Positions 42,873 through 51,494 of a DNA stretch of 64,000 nt are shown piece by piece. The stretch lies in contig NZ_RXHU01000011.1 in assembly GCF_003955665.1 (NCBI RefSeq), forward strand, positions 170,050 through 234,049, given 5' to 3'. The notes under the pieces are model-generated. The model saw only the letters and a list, made by a program, of their open reading frames with translations. It was not told the origin of the DNA and did not search any database. Source of the stretch: Paenibacillus whitsoniae (GTDB lineage Bacteria > Bacillota > Bacilli > Paenibacillales > NBRC-103111). A program made the translations under genes and the position numbers. Within the stretch, counting starts at the first letter, position 1. The number at the start of each line of letters is the position of its first letter.

Positions 42873-44429
42873 TTATTTCTTATTGGCCGCCAGGAACGCG
42901 TCGAGCTGCTTCTGCTTCTCGGCGATAATTTTATCGATGCCGGCTGCTTTCATTTTATCCTGGTACTTCGGCAAGGACGCATCTACATCGACGGAGCCGG
43001 TGTCCAGCGTGGCATCGAATTCTTTGCCGACGTTGACCGCAGCGGCGACTTGCGTTTTCACAGGCTCGGAATCAAAGGTGAATCCGAGGCCCGGCGACTT
43101 TTTGCCTGACTTGTTGAATTCCTTGAATTTGTCCCACTTCTGCGGATCTTCGTTATCGTACAAATAGTTCAAGAACTGGTTGCCAAACTGCCACGCCGCA
43201 CCCGGCGCATAGTTTTTACCTGCATCCGTCGCTTTAATGATGTTGTCGGACACTTTCGTGTAATGTACACCTTCGATCCCGAAGTTGATCAGGTTGTTCA
43301 GCTGCTTATCGGTATGCAGCAGGTTAATGACCATCATGGCACGCGCCGGATCCTTGGACGTCACGGAGATGCCCAGCATCGATCCCGCCGTATCGCCAGT
43401 GGAAATGGTGCGCGGTGTCAGCTCAATCTGCCCCAGCTTGCCGACCAGATTGGTCGCATTGGCGAGCTCCGCATCTTTGCCTGGCTTGAGCGAGGAGGTA
43501 ATCATGAACACATTGCCGGATTTGAGTGCATCCTGACCGGACAATTGCGTGGTCGCCGCATCTTTATTAATGTAGCCTTTTTGCATAAAATCGCGGGTCA
43601 GCTTCAGAATCTCCTTATAGCGCGGCTGATCCCACTTCGGCACAACCTTCGTGTCGCTGCCATCCTTCAGAATCACACCCGGGATCGTGCTGTCGCCGAG
43701 ATAATCGTACTGTGCCATATAATGCGCATTGAGATTATCTCCGTCGCGCAGGAACAGGGCGGTCATTTCCGGCTTTTTCTCCTTAACCGTTTTCAGTACA
43801 TCGCCGAGATCTGCCATCGTTTTGACCTTGCCCATATCAAGGCCAAGCTCTTTCGCAATGTCGGCACGATACACGACACCGCCGGAAGCGGCCAATTCCT
43901 TGTTGGTCGGAATTCCGTAATTTTTACCGTTAATTTTGGCGCCTTCGAGGAAAGCGGGATCGAGCGCATCCGTAATGCCTTTGCCGTATTGGGTCAGCAG
44001 ATCGTTCAGCGGCATCAGTGCGCCTTTGCCGACGTTTACCGCATGGCCGTTCCACTGCGCCGTGAATAGAATATCAAATTCCTCGCGAGACGCAATCATC
44101 AGATTCGTCTTGTTGTCCCATTGCCCCCAATCGATCGGCATGAGCTTGATGCTCGCATTGATTTTATCCTTGAGCACTTTGTTCATCGCATCTTCGACTT
44201 TCGCTTGGTCAGGCTGCGGCGTACCCGGATAGACGAGCTTCACTTCGTATGGCTTCAAATCCGATCCTGTCGCGGCTTTCGTTGCAGCGGGCTTCTCTGA
44301 CGCGGCGGGAGCCGCTGATGTGCTGGCCGCCGGCTCCTTACTGGCCTCAGATGAACAGCCTGCCAAAGTAAGCGATAGCGCGAACAGGGATGTTAAACCG
44401 ACAATCGTGCCTTTTTTGAACACTTTCAT
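42873..44429 (-). CDS. ABC transporter substrate-binding lipoprotein (LplA/YtcQ-like)
   Basis: A 518-residue lipoprotein that captures oligosaccharides outside the membrane. The signal peptide ends in the lipobox LAGC (Cys at about residue 24), followed by a Ser/Ala/Pro-rich tether. The body is a family 1-type extracellular binding protein (DLKPYEVKLVYPGTPQPDQ, YGIPTNKELAASGGVVYR, AWQFGNQFLNYLYDNEDP). The ATG at 44429 has GGGAGG ten bases upstream. It is the last gene of permease-permease-binding protein, the usual order for Lpl/Ytc importers, which borrow a shared MsmX-type ATPase. The ligand is probably a uronate oligosaccharide, from context. Confidence 0.9.
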   Translation of the reverse strand: MKVFKKGTIVGLTSLFALSLTLAGCSSEASKEPAASTSAAPAASEKPAATKAATGSDLKPYEVKLVYPGTPQPDQAKVEDAMNKVLKDKINASIKLMPIDWGQWDNKTNLMIASREEFDILFTAQWNGHAVNVGKGALMPLNDLLTQYGKGITDALDPAFLEGAKINGKNYGIPTNKELAASGGVVYRADIAKELGLDMGKVKTMADLGDVLKTVKEKKPEMTALFLRDGDNLNAHYMAQYDYLGDSTIPGVILKDGSDTKVVPKWDQPRYKEILKLTRDFMQKGYINKDAATTQLSGQDALKSGNVFMITSSLKPGKDAELANATNLVGKLGQIELTPRTISTGDTAGSMLGISVTSKDPARAMMVINLLHTDKQLNNLINFGIEGVHYTKVSDNIIKATDAGKNYAPGAAWQFGNQFLNYLYDNEDPQKWDKFKEFNKSGKKSPGLGFTFDSEPVKTQVAAAVNVGKEFDATLDTGSVDVDASLPKYQDKMKAAGIDKIIAEKQKQLDAFLAANKK

Positions 44430-44516
44430 GAAACATGTTCCTCCCTTTTTTATCAACGTTCTGTATGCTGATCCGATAAACGGAATGACCGTTAACCGGG
44501 ACAAGCCTTGCGGAAA

Positions 44517-45470
44517 TTACCCTTTGATCGCACCTACCGTGAGACCTTTCTTAAAATATTTCTGAAAAAACGGATACGCGAACACGATCGGCCCGATGCC
44601 AAGCACGGCCATCGCCATGCGCACCGTCTCTGTCGGCAGCTGCAAAATCCCGCCGGCCTGCGACAAACCTTGGCTCGCCTGCACATTAGAGCTGAGGAAT
44701 TGAATGTCCAGCATCGTCTTGTACATCATAAACTGCAGATTGATGTTCTTGCTGCCCGAGATGAACACGAGGTTGAGGAACCAGTCGTTCCAATAGTTGA
44801 GCACCTGGAAAAGCGCCACCGTCGCCAGTACCGGCATCGACAAGGGCAGGATAATCCGGGAAAAGATGCGAATCTCGCCCGCACCGTCGATCTTGGCTGC
44901 TTCAATGAGCGGCATCGGAATCGAGCTGGCGAAAAACGTGCGCAGCAGCAGCACGAAGAACGCGGAGACGAGCAGCGGCAGCATGAGCGCAGCCAGCGTA
45001 TTTTTCAGATCCAGCAGCTGGGTGTATACAAGATACCACGGAACGAGTCCGCCATTGAACAGCATCGTGAAGAACATGAAGAATGAAAAGAAATGGCGAT
45101 GCGGAAAATCGCTCCGGGAAATCGGATAAGCATACAGCGACATCAGGATAAGGGAGATCGCCGTGCCGACGGTGGCCAGAAACACCGAGATGCCGAAGGA
45201 TCGCAGGATTTGATGCCAATCCTTGAACATAAATTTATACGCTTCCAGGCTCCACGCCTCAGGAAGGAAGTTGTACCCGTGAATGAGCACGCCTTTCTCA
45301 TCCGAGAACGAGACGATGATGACCAGGGCCAGCGGCATCAGACAAGCCGCCGTGTACAGCCAGAAAAACACGTTGACCAGCAAGTTTGCCGGAGCGGACA
45401 GCTCATTGGGTCCCCTCGTCTTGCGGACACGGAGTTGGCTGACCGTCGATGGGATGGTGGTTTCGCGCAT
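44517..45470 (-). CDS. Carbohydrate ABC permease (LplC/YtcP-like)
   Basis: A 317-residue inner-membrane subunit with six predicted helices and the EAA loop EAAKIDGAGEIRIFSRIILP that contacts the ATPase. The C-terminus ends FFQKYFKKGLTVGAIKG, the hallmark end of YtcP-type permeases. The ATG at 45470 has AAGGAG eight bases upstream; the in-frame GTG at 45479 is inside that site. It follows the other permease by 18 bp. Confidence 0.93.
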   Translation of the reverse strand: MRETTIPSTVSQLRVRKTRGPNELSAPANLLVNVFFWLYTAACLMPLALVIIVSFSDEKGVLIHGYNFLPEAWSLEAYKFMFKDWHQILRSFGISVFLATVGTAISLILMSLYAYPISRSDFPHRHFFSFFMFFTMLFNGGLVPWYLVYTQLLDLKNTLAALMLPLLVSAFFVLLLRTFFASSIPMPLIEAAKIDGAGEIRIFSRIILPLSMPVLATVALFQVLNYWNDWFLNLVFISGSKNINLQFMMYKTMLDIQFLSSNVQASQGLSQAGGILQLPTETVRMAMAVLGIGPIVFAYPFFQKYFKKGLTVGAIKG

Positions 45471-45488
45471 GACAGACACTCCTTCCTT

Positions 45489-46472
45489 TTAAAATAGGGC
45501 GTTCTCTTTGCTCACTTTTCTAACGAACAAGTTCGTCACCAGGACGAGCAGGAAGCCGACGACCGCTTGATACAGTCCCGCTGCGGACGACATCCCGATG
45601 TCGCCCATCGTCAGGAACGTCTGATACACATACGTGTCGATGACTTGGGTCGTCGGGAACAAGGCCCCGGCATTTTTCGTCACTTGGAAGAACAGCCCGA
45701 AGTCCGCATAGAATATGCGCCCTACCTGCAGCAGCGTCATCGTAATCATGACGGGCATAATGAGCGGAATGGTGATGCGCCGGATTTGCGCCCATTTGCT
45801 CGCGCCGTCCATAATCGCCGCCTCATAATACTCGTGATCGATCGCGAGGATGGCCGCCATGTAGATGACCGTGTAGTAGCCAAGGTTTTTCCAGGTGTTC
45901 ACGATCGGCAGGATGACCGTCCAATATTTCGGCTCCGTGTACCAATCGATGGGCTGAATCCCTAGCTTCGGAAGCAGCACCGTGTTCAAGAAGCCATGCT
46001 CTGCCCCGAGGAAAGCGTATACAAGATAAGCCACGCACACCATCGAGAGAAAGAACGGTAGAAACATCGCGCTTTGGTGAAATTTTGCTAGGAACTTGCT
46101 TCGCATTTCATTAAAAAGGATGGCCATGGTGACGGCGATCACCAGATTCAACGCAATGAACACAACATTGTACGAGATCGTATTTCGCGTAATGACCCAG
46201 GCCGATTCACTGGCGAACAAATATTTGAAATTATCGAAACCGATCCAAGGGCTCGCCCAGATGCCTTTCGTGTAGTTGACATTCTTGAAGGCGATCAGGA
46301 CGCCTGCCATGGGAATGTAATTGTTAATGATCAGCAGCAGGGCCGCCGGCGCCATCATGATGTAGAAGATCCAGTACCTTCGGACCGTCCGTAAAAATGT
46401 CGATCTCACCCGCTCCCGCTTCACAGCTTTCGCAGGCATCGTCTGCACTGCCGCTTTGGGCGTATGTTCCAT
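45489..46472 (-). CDS. Carbohydrate ABC permease (LplB-like)
   Basis: A 327-residue membrane subunit, first gene of the importer operon. Six helices are visible; the EAA loop is YEAAIMDGASKWAQIRRITI, and segments such as IAFKNVNYTKGIWASPWIGF are typical of LplB/YteP permeases. The ATG at 46472 follows AAAGGAG at a slightly long distance. It is transcribed away from the PL8 lyase gene, so the 363-bp gap between them holds divergent promoters. Confidence 0.92.
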   Translation of the reverse strand: MEHTPKAAVQTMPAKAVKRERVRSTFLRTVRRYWIFYIMMAPAALLLIINNYIPMAGVLIAFKNVNYTKGIWASPWIGFDNFKYLFASESAWVITRNTISYNVVFIALNLVIAVTMAILFNEMRSKFLAKFHQSAMFLPFFLSMVCVAYLVYAFLGAEHGFLNTVLLPKLGIQPIDWYTEPKYWTVILPIVNTWKNLGYYTVIYMAAILAIDHEYYEAAIMDGASKWAQIRRITIPLIMPVMITMTLLQVGRIFYADFGLFFQVTKNAGALFPTTQVIDTYVYQTFLTMGDIGMSSAAGLYQAVVGFLLVLVTNLFVRKVSKENALF

Positions 46473-46672
46473 CTGCTTCTTGCGCTCCTTTCCGCTTAAT
46501 CCTGTTCTGTAAGCTTATTGTAAATTTTTCCCGGTCAAATCTCTATCCTGGAAATGACCGAATCAGCAGTTCTGTGACATGGGCGTGAAATGCTGCCCGT
46601 CGATGCAATTGACCTGCTTCGAGGCACGAGTGTGCGCCTAGCAAGCAGGCGTTATCGGCAAATGGCGTCGTT

Positions 46673-46703
46673 CTGTATATGGCTCAAAAATTTGTATATT
46701 GCC
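46673..46703 (+). promoter_or_regulatory. Shared PUL motif, copy upstream of the PL8 lyase
   Basis: The 31-bp block CTGT-x-TAT-x-x-C-x-CAAAAA-x-x-TGTATATTG aligns without gaps to blocks at 51353 and 52644. It lies 132 bp upstream of the lyase start. TGTATATTG contains a -10-like TATATT. A partial further copy (TTGTATGTTGAATGG) is at 46720. Confidence 0.6.
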
Positions 46704-46783
46704 GGATAGCGAAAGCGAATTGTATGTTGAATGGGCACATTTGGCTGTGTGCAATCCCGTCCGGGGAGGTGAATTCGTCAGAA

Positions 46784-46799
46784 TTGAAATCGCTTTCAA
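46784..46799 (+). promoter_or_regulatory. Predicted cre (CcpA) site or LacI-type operator
   Basis: TTGAAATCGCTTTCAA is a 16-bp perfect inverted repeat (TTGAAA/TTTCAA around TCGC) and fits the CcpA consensus W-TG-N-AA-N-CG-N-W-N-N-C-W at every position. It lies 36 bp upstream of the lyase start, where bound CcpA would block transcription in rich sugar. Confidence 0.65.
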
Positions 46800-46835
46800 G
46801 TTGTCCCAACACCCAAGCGAAGGAGAGGAAGGAAT

Positions 46836-49800
46836 TTGAAACGTAAACCATCCGCCATCACCGCTATGCTGCTTATTGCTTCTTTATTATGCAGTCTGCT
46901 GCTCGTACCAAACCGTACCGCTTATGCCAGTGATGAGTATGATACGCTGCGCCTCAAGCTATCTGACGTCATTACCGGCGGCACCTCGTTTAACCCGTTG
47001 GATCCCGATATTGCGCCGAAGATTACGGCTCTGGATACGAATGCTCAACAGTTCTGGAGCACGATGGACAAATCCGCAGGCCGCACCTATCTGTGGAGTG
47101 AGCTCGGAGATCCGCTCGGCGCGAGCATGAACTCCACCCACGTTTCCGGCAGCTACAGCCGGCTTCAAACGATGGCCACAGCCTACAGCACGAACGGCTC
47201 CGCCCTGTATCAAAACGCGACGCTGCGCGCCGACATCATCAGCGCCATGGATTGGATGTACACGAACCGCTACAACACCAGCGTGCCTAAGCGCGGTTAC
47301 GGCAACTGGTTCGACTGGCAAATCTCATCGCCCCTGTCGATCAATGCCATCTCCGTCCTGCTCTATCCGTATTTGAGCACGACGCAAATCAATAACTGGC
47401 AGGCCGTTATCGATTGGCAGATCCTGCCGTTCACCTCCTCCAACACGGGCGCTAACCGCGTCTGGACGTGCAACATTATGATTACCGGAGGCATTCTGGC
47501 CAAGAACAGCACCAAAATCACGAACGGCGTGAACGGCATGAGCCCTGTCTTCGACTATGTCACATCAGGCGAAGGCTTCTACAGCGACGGCTCGTTCCTC
47601 CAGCATACGGCGCTAATTCCTTACAACGCCGGCTACGGTCGTTCGCTGCTCGATAATCTGACGCAACTCATGTACCTGATTGCCGGCTCGACCTGGGATT
47701 TTACCGACCCGGATCTCAGCCATGTGTATGAGTGGATTTACAACGCGTACGAGCCGCTCCTCTATAAAGATAATATGATGGAAATGGTGAACGGACGGAA
47801 CATCGCCCGCGTCGCCAACGACAACCTGGGCGTCACGACAGTGGGCGCATTAGGCTCATCGTTGGTGCGGCTGGCCTATTCCGCTCCAAACCCTGCCGAC
47901 GCCGCACGCTACAAGTCCATGGTGAAGCAGTGGATGAGCGACGCCACATCCCCGACGCCTTATGCGAGTCTGGGCTCGATTCAGCTTATCCAGCAGACGA
48001 AAGCGATTATGAACGACGCTTCCATCGTTGCCGCAGGCGATTTGTACGGGAACAAGCAGTATCCGAATATGGCGAGAGCCGTGCAGCGCAGACCTGGCTT
48101 TGCGTTCGGTGTCAGCATGTCATCGGGACGTGTCGGAAACTACGAGAATGTCAATACGGAAAATATAAAAGGCTGGCACACCGGCGATGGGATGACCTAC
48201 CTGTATAATACCGACATCGCCCAGTATCACGATGCGTTCTGGCCGACAGTCGATAGCCACCGCTTGGCAGGCACGACCGTCCTGCAAAACAGCGAGCCTG
48301 GCGGACAGCTGAAGAACGGCTCTAACTGGGTCGGCGGTACCGACGTCGGCGGCTTGTACGGCGTGACCGGCATGCAAGTCATCGCTCCGGACTCGTCCAT
48401 GTCCGCCTACAAGTCCTGGTTCCAGTTCGACGATGAAATCGTCAACCTGGGCGCCGGCATTCAATCTTCCGTAACGACCAAGCCGGTAGAAACCATAATC
48501 GAGAACCGCAAGCTGAACAGCAGCGGCAATAACGCGCTGACGGTCGGCGGCACCACGAAATCCGCCTCGCTCGGTTGGTCGGAGACGATGTCCGGCGTTA
48601 GCTGGATGCACCTTGCCGGCAACACGGCAGGCGCGGACATCGGCTACTACTTCCCGACGGCGACAACCGTGAAAGGGCTGCGTCAAGCCCGCACCGCCAA
48701 CTGGAACAGCATCAACACCTACTACAACGATCCGGCGCTGACCCCTGAGTATTTTGTCAATTACACGCGGAACTTTATGACCTTATGGCTGGATCACGGC
48801 AATGCACCGACGGCTGGAAGCTATTCGTACGTGCTGCTGCCGAATAAAACGACGACGCAAGTCGCGAATTACGCGGCGTCGCCGGACGTGACGATCATCG
48901 AGAACAGCACGCAGGCGCAAGCCGTTCGTGAAAATAATTTGAATGCCCTCGGTATCAATTTCTGGCAGAACGCAACAAAGACGGTAAGCGGCATTACCTC
49001 CAACAAAAAGGCGTCGGTCATGGTCCGCACCTCCGAGAACGGCACCGAAGTCTCCATCTCCGACCCTACGATGGAGAATACAGGTACGATCCAGCTGACG
49101 TTGACGCAAAGCCTCGGCCCGTTGGCTTACAAAGATTCCCGCATCACCGTCAGCACGAGCGGCGGCACGACGACGCTAACCGTCAACGTGAGCGGTGCTG
49201 CCGGCAAGAGCATCAAGGCGTTCTTCGCAGCGCCAGTCGGCGGAGCGGTCACGGGTTATGCTGTGAACGAAGATTTTAACAGCCTGACCCTGGGTTCCCT
49301 TGACGGGCAAAACGGCTGGATCTTCGACAACGGCGGCGCTGCCGGTCAATCCGTCGTCGTCTCGCCGGTAAACGGCGCTTATGCAGCGAAGTCGCTGAAA
49401 GTGACGACCACTTCCACCAGCGGCGGTGCGGTGGCGAATCGAATCTTTAGCGCGCCGCAAGATAGCTACATTACCGCAGAGGCCACCGTCACTGCGGACG
49501 ATAATAACTGGAAGAATGCGTTGGTCATCGCGGATAACAGCTTGACCAGTGGCGGCTCAGCCGTGCATCTGATCATGCAGAACGGCAAAATCTGGGGCTA
49601 TAACGGCAGCACTCAAACGGATATTTTAACAGGCACTACCAATGGTCAGCCGTATCGCCTGAAAGTCGTCATCAACGCATCGACGAAAAAATTCAACGTC
49701 TACGTCAACGATGTGCTCCGCGCCTCCAACTGGAGCTACCGGTATGCCGCGGTGAACACGCTTGATAAGTTCTCCACCTCCATCGCAGGCAATGCCAGCT

Positions 49801-50435
49801 CCATGAGCGTCGACGACGTGAAGATCTCGTACGCACCGCTGACGCTGAGCACGGTGATCGCTACGGATTTTGACGGCCTCGCGCTCGGCAATTTGAACGG
49901 GCAAGGCGGCTGGACGTTCGATAATGGAGGCGCCTCTGGGAATACGGCCGTTGTGCAGAACGCCATCGGGCTCGCGGGCAACAAAGCGGCCAAATTGACG
50001 ACAACGTCCACCAGCGGCAAAGCCGAAGCGTATCAAGTATTTACCGCGCCAGCCGGCAGCACATTGATTGCGGAAGCGACCATCACCGCAGACGATAACA
50101 ACTGGAAAAACGCGCTGGTCCTCGGCGACAGCAGCCTGACCTCAAACGGCTACGCCGCGCACATCATTATGCAGAACGGCAAAATTTGGGGCTACAACGG
50201 CGGCACGCAGACGAACCTGCTGACTTCCACCGCCAACGGGGAGCCTTACCGCCTGAAAGTCATCATTAACACCTCGACCCAAAAATTCGACGTCTACATC
50301 AACGGCGAACTGCGCGGCTCGCAGTGGAACTACCGGTATTCGGGACTGACGAAAGTGGATAAAATCATCTCCTCCATCGCCGGCAACGCCAGCTCGATGA
50401 GCATAGACGATGTGAAGGTCAGCTATAAACCGTAA
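46836..50435 (+). CDS. Secreted polysaccharide lyase family 8 enzyme with two C-terminal modules
   Basis: A 1199-residue extracellular lyase. The signal peptide ends near AYA-SDE. Residues 35-400 form the alpha/alpha toroid with the PL8 active site: YGNWFDWQI (about 155), GANRVW (about 205), GEGFYSDGSFLQH with His257, the following Tyr263/Tyr267, and NGRNIAR (about 319). The beta-sandwich domains follow to about 800. Two concanavalin-like modules, about 811-1005 and 1009-1199, are closely related to each other. PL8 enzymes cleave hyaluronan, chondroitin or xanthan by beta-elimination. The start is TTG at 46836 behind AAGGAGAGGAAGG. The GH88 gene downstream fits, since it would act on the unsaturated product. 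Confidence 0.9.
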   Translation: MKRKPSAITAMLLIASLLCSLLLVPNRTAYASDEYDTLRLKLSDVITGGTSFNPLDPDIAPKITALDTNAQQFWSTMDKSAGRTYLWSELGDPLGASMNSTHVSGSYSRLQTMATAYSTNGSALYQNATLRADIISAMDWMYTNRYNTSVPKRGYGNWFDWQISSPLSINAISVLLYPYLSTTQINNWQAVIDWQILPFTSSNTGANRVWTCNIMITGGILAKNSTKITNGVNGMSPVFDYVTSGEGFYSDGSFLQHTALIPYNAGYGRSLLDNLTQLMYLIAGSTWDFTDPDLSHVYEWIYNAYEPLLYKDNMMEMVNGRNIARVANDNLGVTTVGALGSSLVRLAYSAPNPADAARYKSMVKQWMSDATSPTPYASLGSIQLIQQTKAIMNDASIVAAGDLYGNKQYPNMARAVQRRPGFAFGVSMSSGRVGNYENVNTENIKGWHTGDGMTYLYNTDIAQYHDAFWPTVDSHRLAGTTVLQNSEPGGQLKNGSNWVGGTDVGGLYGVTGMQVIAPDSSMSAYKSWFQFDDEIVNLGAGIQSSVTTKPVETIIENRKLNSSGNNALTVGGTTKSASLGWSETMSGVSWMHLAGNTAGADIGYYFPTATTVKGLRQARTANWNSINTYYNDPALTPEYFVNYTRNFMTLWLDHGNAPTAGSYSYVLLPNKTTTQVANYAASPDVTIIENSTQAQAVRENNLNALGINFWQNATKTVSGITSNKKASVMVRTSENGTEVSISDPTMENTGTIQLTLTQSLGPLAYKDSRITVSTSGGTTTLTVNVSGAAGKSIKAFFAAPVGGAVTGYAVNEDFNSLTLGSLDGQNGWIFDNGGAAGQSVVVSPVNGAYAAKSLKVTTTSTSGGAVANRIFSAPQDSYITAEATVTADDNNWKNALVIADNSLTSGGSAVHLIMQNGKIWGYNGSTQTDILTGTTNGQPYRLKVVINASTKKFNVYVNDVLRASNWSYRYAAVNTLDKFSTSIAGNASSMSVDDVKISYAPLTLSTVIATDFDGLALGNLNGQGGWTFDNGGASGNTAVVQNAIGLAGNKAAKLTTTSTSGKAEAYQVFTAPAGSTLIAEATITADDNNWKNALVLGDSSLTSNGYAAHIIMQNGKIWGYNGGTQTNLLTSTANGEPYRLKVIINTSTQKFDVYINGELRGSQWNYRYSGLTKVDKIISSIAGNASSMSIDDVKVSYKP

Positions 50436-50522
50436 GCGGCAAGTGGCGTTGTTGAAGCATCCAGACGGCAGCGTTTTGCTTGCTAGATGACGCTGCTAGA
50501 AGTACTACTATCCGCCATGTTG

Positions 50523-50550
50523 AAAAGGAGGGGCCCCCCCTCCTTTTTTT
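50523..50550 (+). terminator. Strong terminator after the PL8 lyase
   Basis: AAAAGGAGGG pairs with CCCTCCTTTT, and seven T follow. It lies about 90 bases after the stop codon. Confidence 0.92.
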
Positions 50551-50806
50551 GACTCGATTCGTAGGTTCCACGAATCCTCACATCCTTATTACTGGGCACC
50601 TCACCCTTTTTCTGACCCTTGTTTCCGTGAATTTCGATGCCTTTCTTCCCCGCTCTTGCTACCTGATTACCAGTCTTCCCCTGCTGCTCCATTCTCCCTC
50701 GTGCCCAACGCCTCCCCGCTTCTTCACTCTCCCCACTTCCCTGCTACCTCGCTCCTTACGCCTCCCGCTACCTCGCTCCCCCGCCTAACCATCGCTCGCC
50801 CAGGCT

Positions 50807-51008
50807 CACCTGCATTAATTACATCAAATTTCGCAAAATCGGCAGAAATCGAGCGAAATCCTGTAAAATGTACATCAAATTTTCGAACTCGCCCCCCTTT
50901 TAGCCCCTTTCCAGGCTCAGACCGGAAATTTACCTGTACTTTTTGCAGCAAAACACTCAAATTCCCCCCTTCTCCCCACAGTTTACTGTACAAAATACAA
51001 GTTCTCGC
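50807..51008. repeat. Intergenic four-unit array, family B, copy 4
   Basis: Units lie at 50808 (CCTGCATTAATTACATCAAA), 50859 (CCTGTAAAATGTACATCAAA), 50931 and 50982; spacing is 51, 72 and 51 bp, with the last two inverted (ACCTGTACTTTTTGCAG). The flanking DNA from 50551 to 51340 is pyrimidine-rich, low-complexity and holds no believable gene. Confidence 0.65.
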
Positions 51009-51146
51009 ATCACACCAGCCAGCTAGTCCCTGGAAATATCCGGGATTAGCAATTTTTCAGAGATTAACATGTCCATTTACGCCCTATATGCCTCGCCCAG
51101 TAGTCCTACATGCAGCCGCTCCTAGCCTTACCGGCTCTCCCAGGCT

Positions 51147-51196
51147 TTTCATCCGCTTTCATCCGCTTTCATCCGCTCTCATCCGCTCTAATCTAC
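51147..51196 (+). repeat. Ten-bp tandem repeat in CT-rich DNA
   Basis: TTTCATCCGC is repeated three times exactly, then TCTCATCCGC and a more diverged unit follow, all with a 10-bp period. It lies in the low-complexity region before the GH88 gene. Confidence 0.8.
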
Positions 51197-51352
51197 TCTT
51201 CACCCGCTCTTCGCCTCCCTTTTCCTCTTCTAATTTTAGACGCTTCCTGCTGCTCTCATCCTACAGCCCCTCTTGCCGCTCTTCCTTGACGTTTCCCAAC
51301 ACTCCCCCTCCCCCGTTCACTCCGTTCACCCCCTTCGCTCCAAATTCAACCG

Positions 51353-51383
51353 CTGTTTATCCCGCAAAAACATGTATATTGAG
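51353..51383 (+). promoter_or_regulatory. Shared PUL motif, copy upstream of the GH88 gene
   Basis: CTGTTTAT...CAAAAACATGTATATTGAG lies 111 bp upstream of the GH88 start. The last 19 bases differ at one position from the copy at 52656-52674. Confidence 0.65.
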
Positions 51384-51494
51384 GGATTCCGCCCAGGCGC
51401 AGTAAGCTAAGCGTGTTCCCGCAGCAAGCTAATAATCGCTCACATAGAAGCGAGGGGCTGCCGAACCTAACTAGCCAAGGAATGGAGAATACAC

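Noticed and set aside
50656..51405. A 249-codon plus-strand open frame in the CT-rich gap
   Set aside because: The product is Ser/Pro/Leu-rich low complexity caused by the base bias, runs through the family B array and has no ribosome site.
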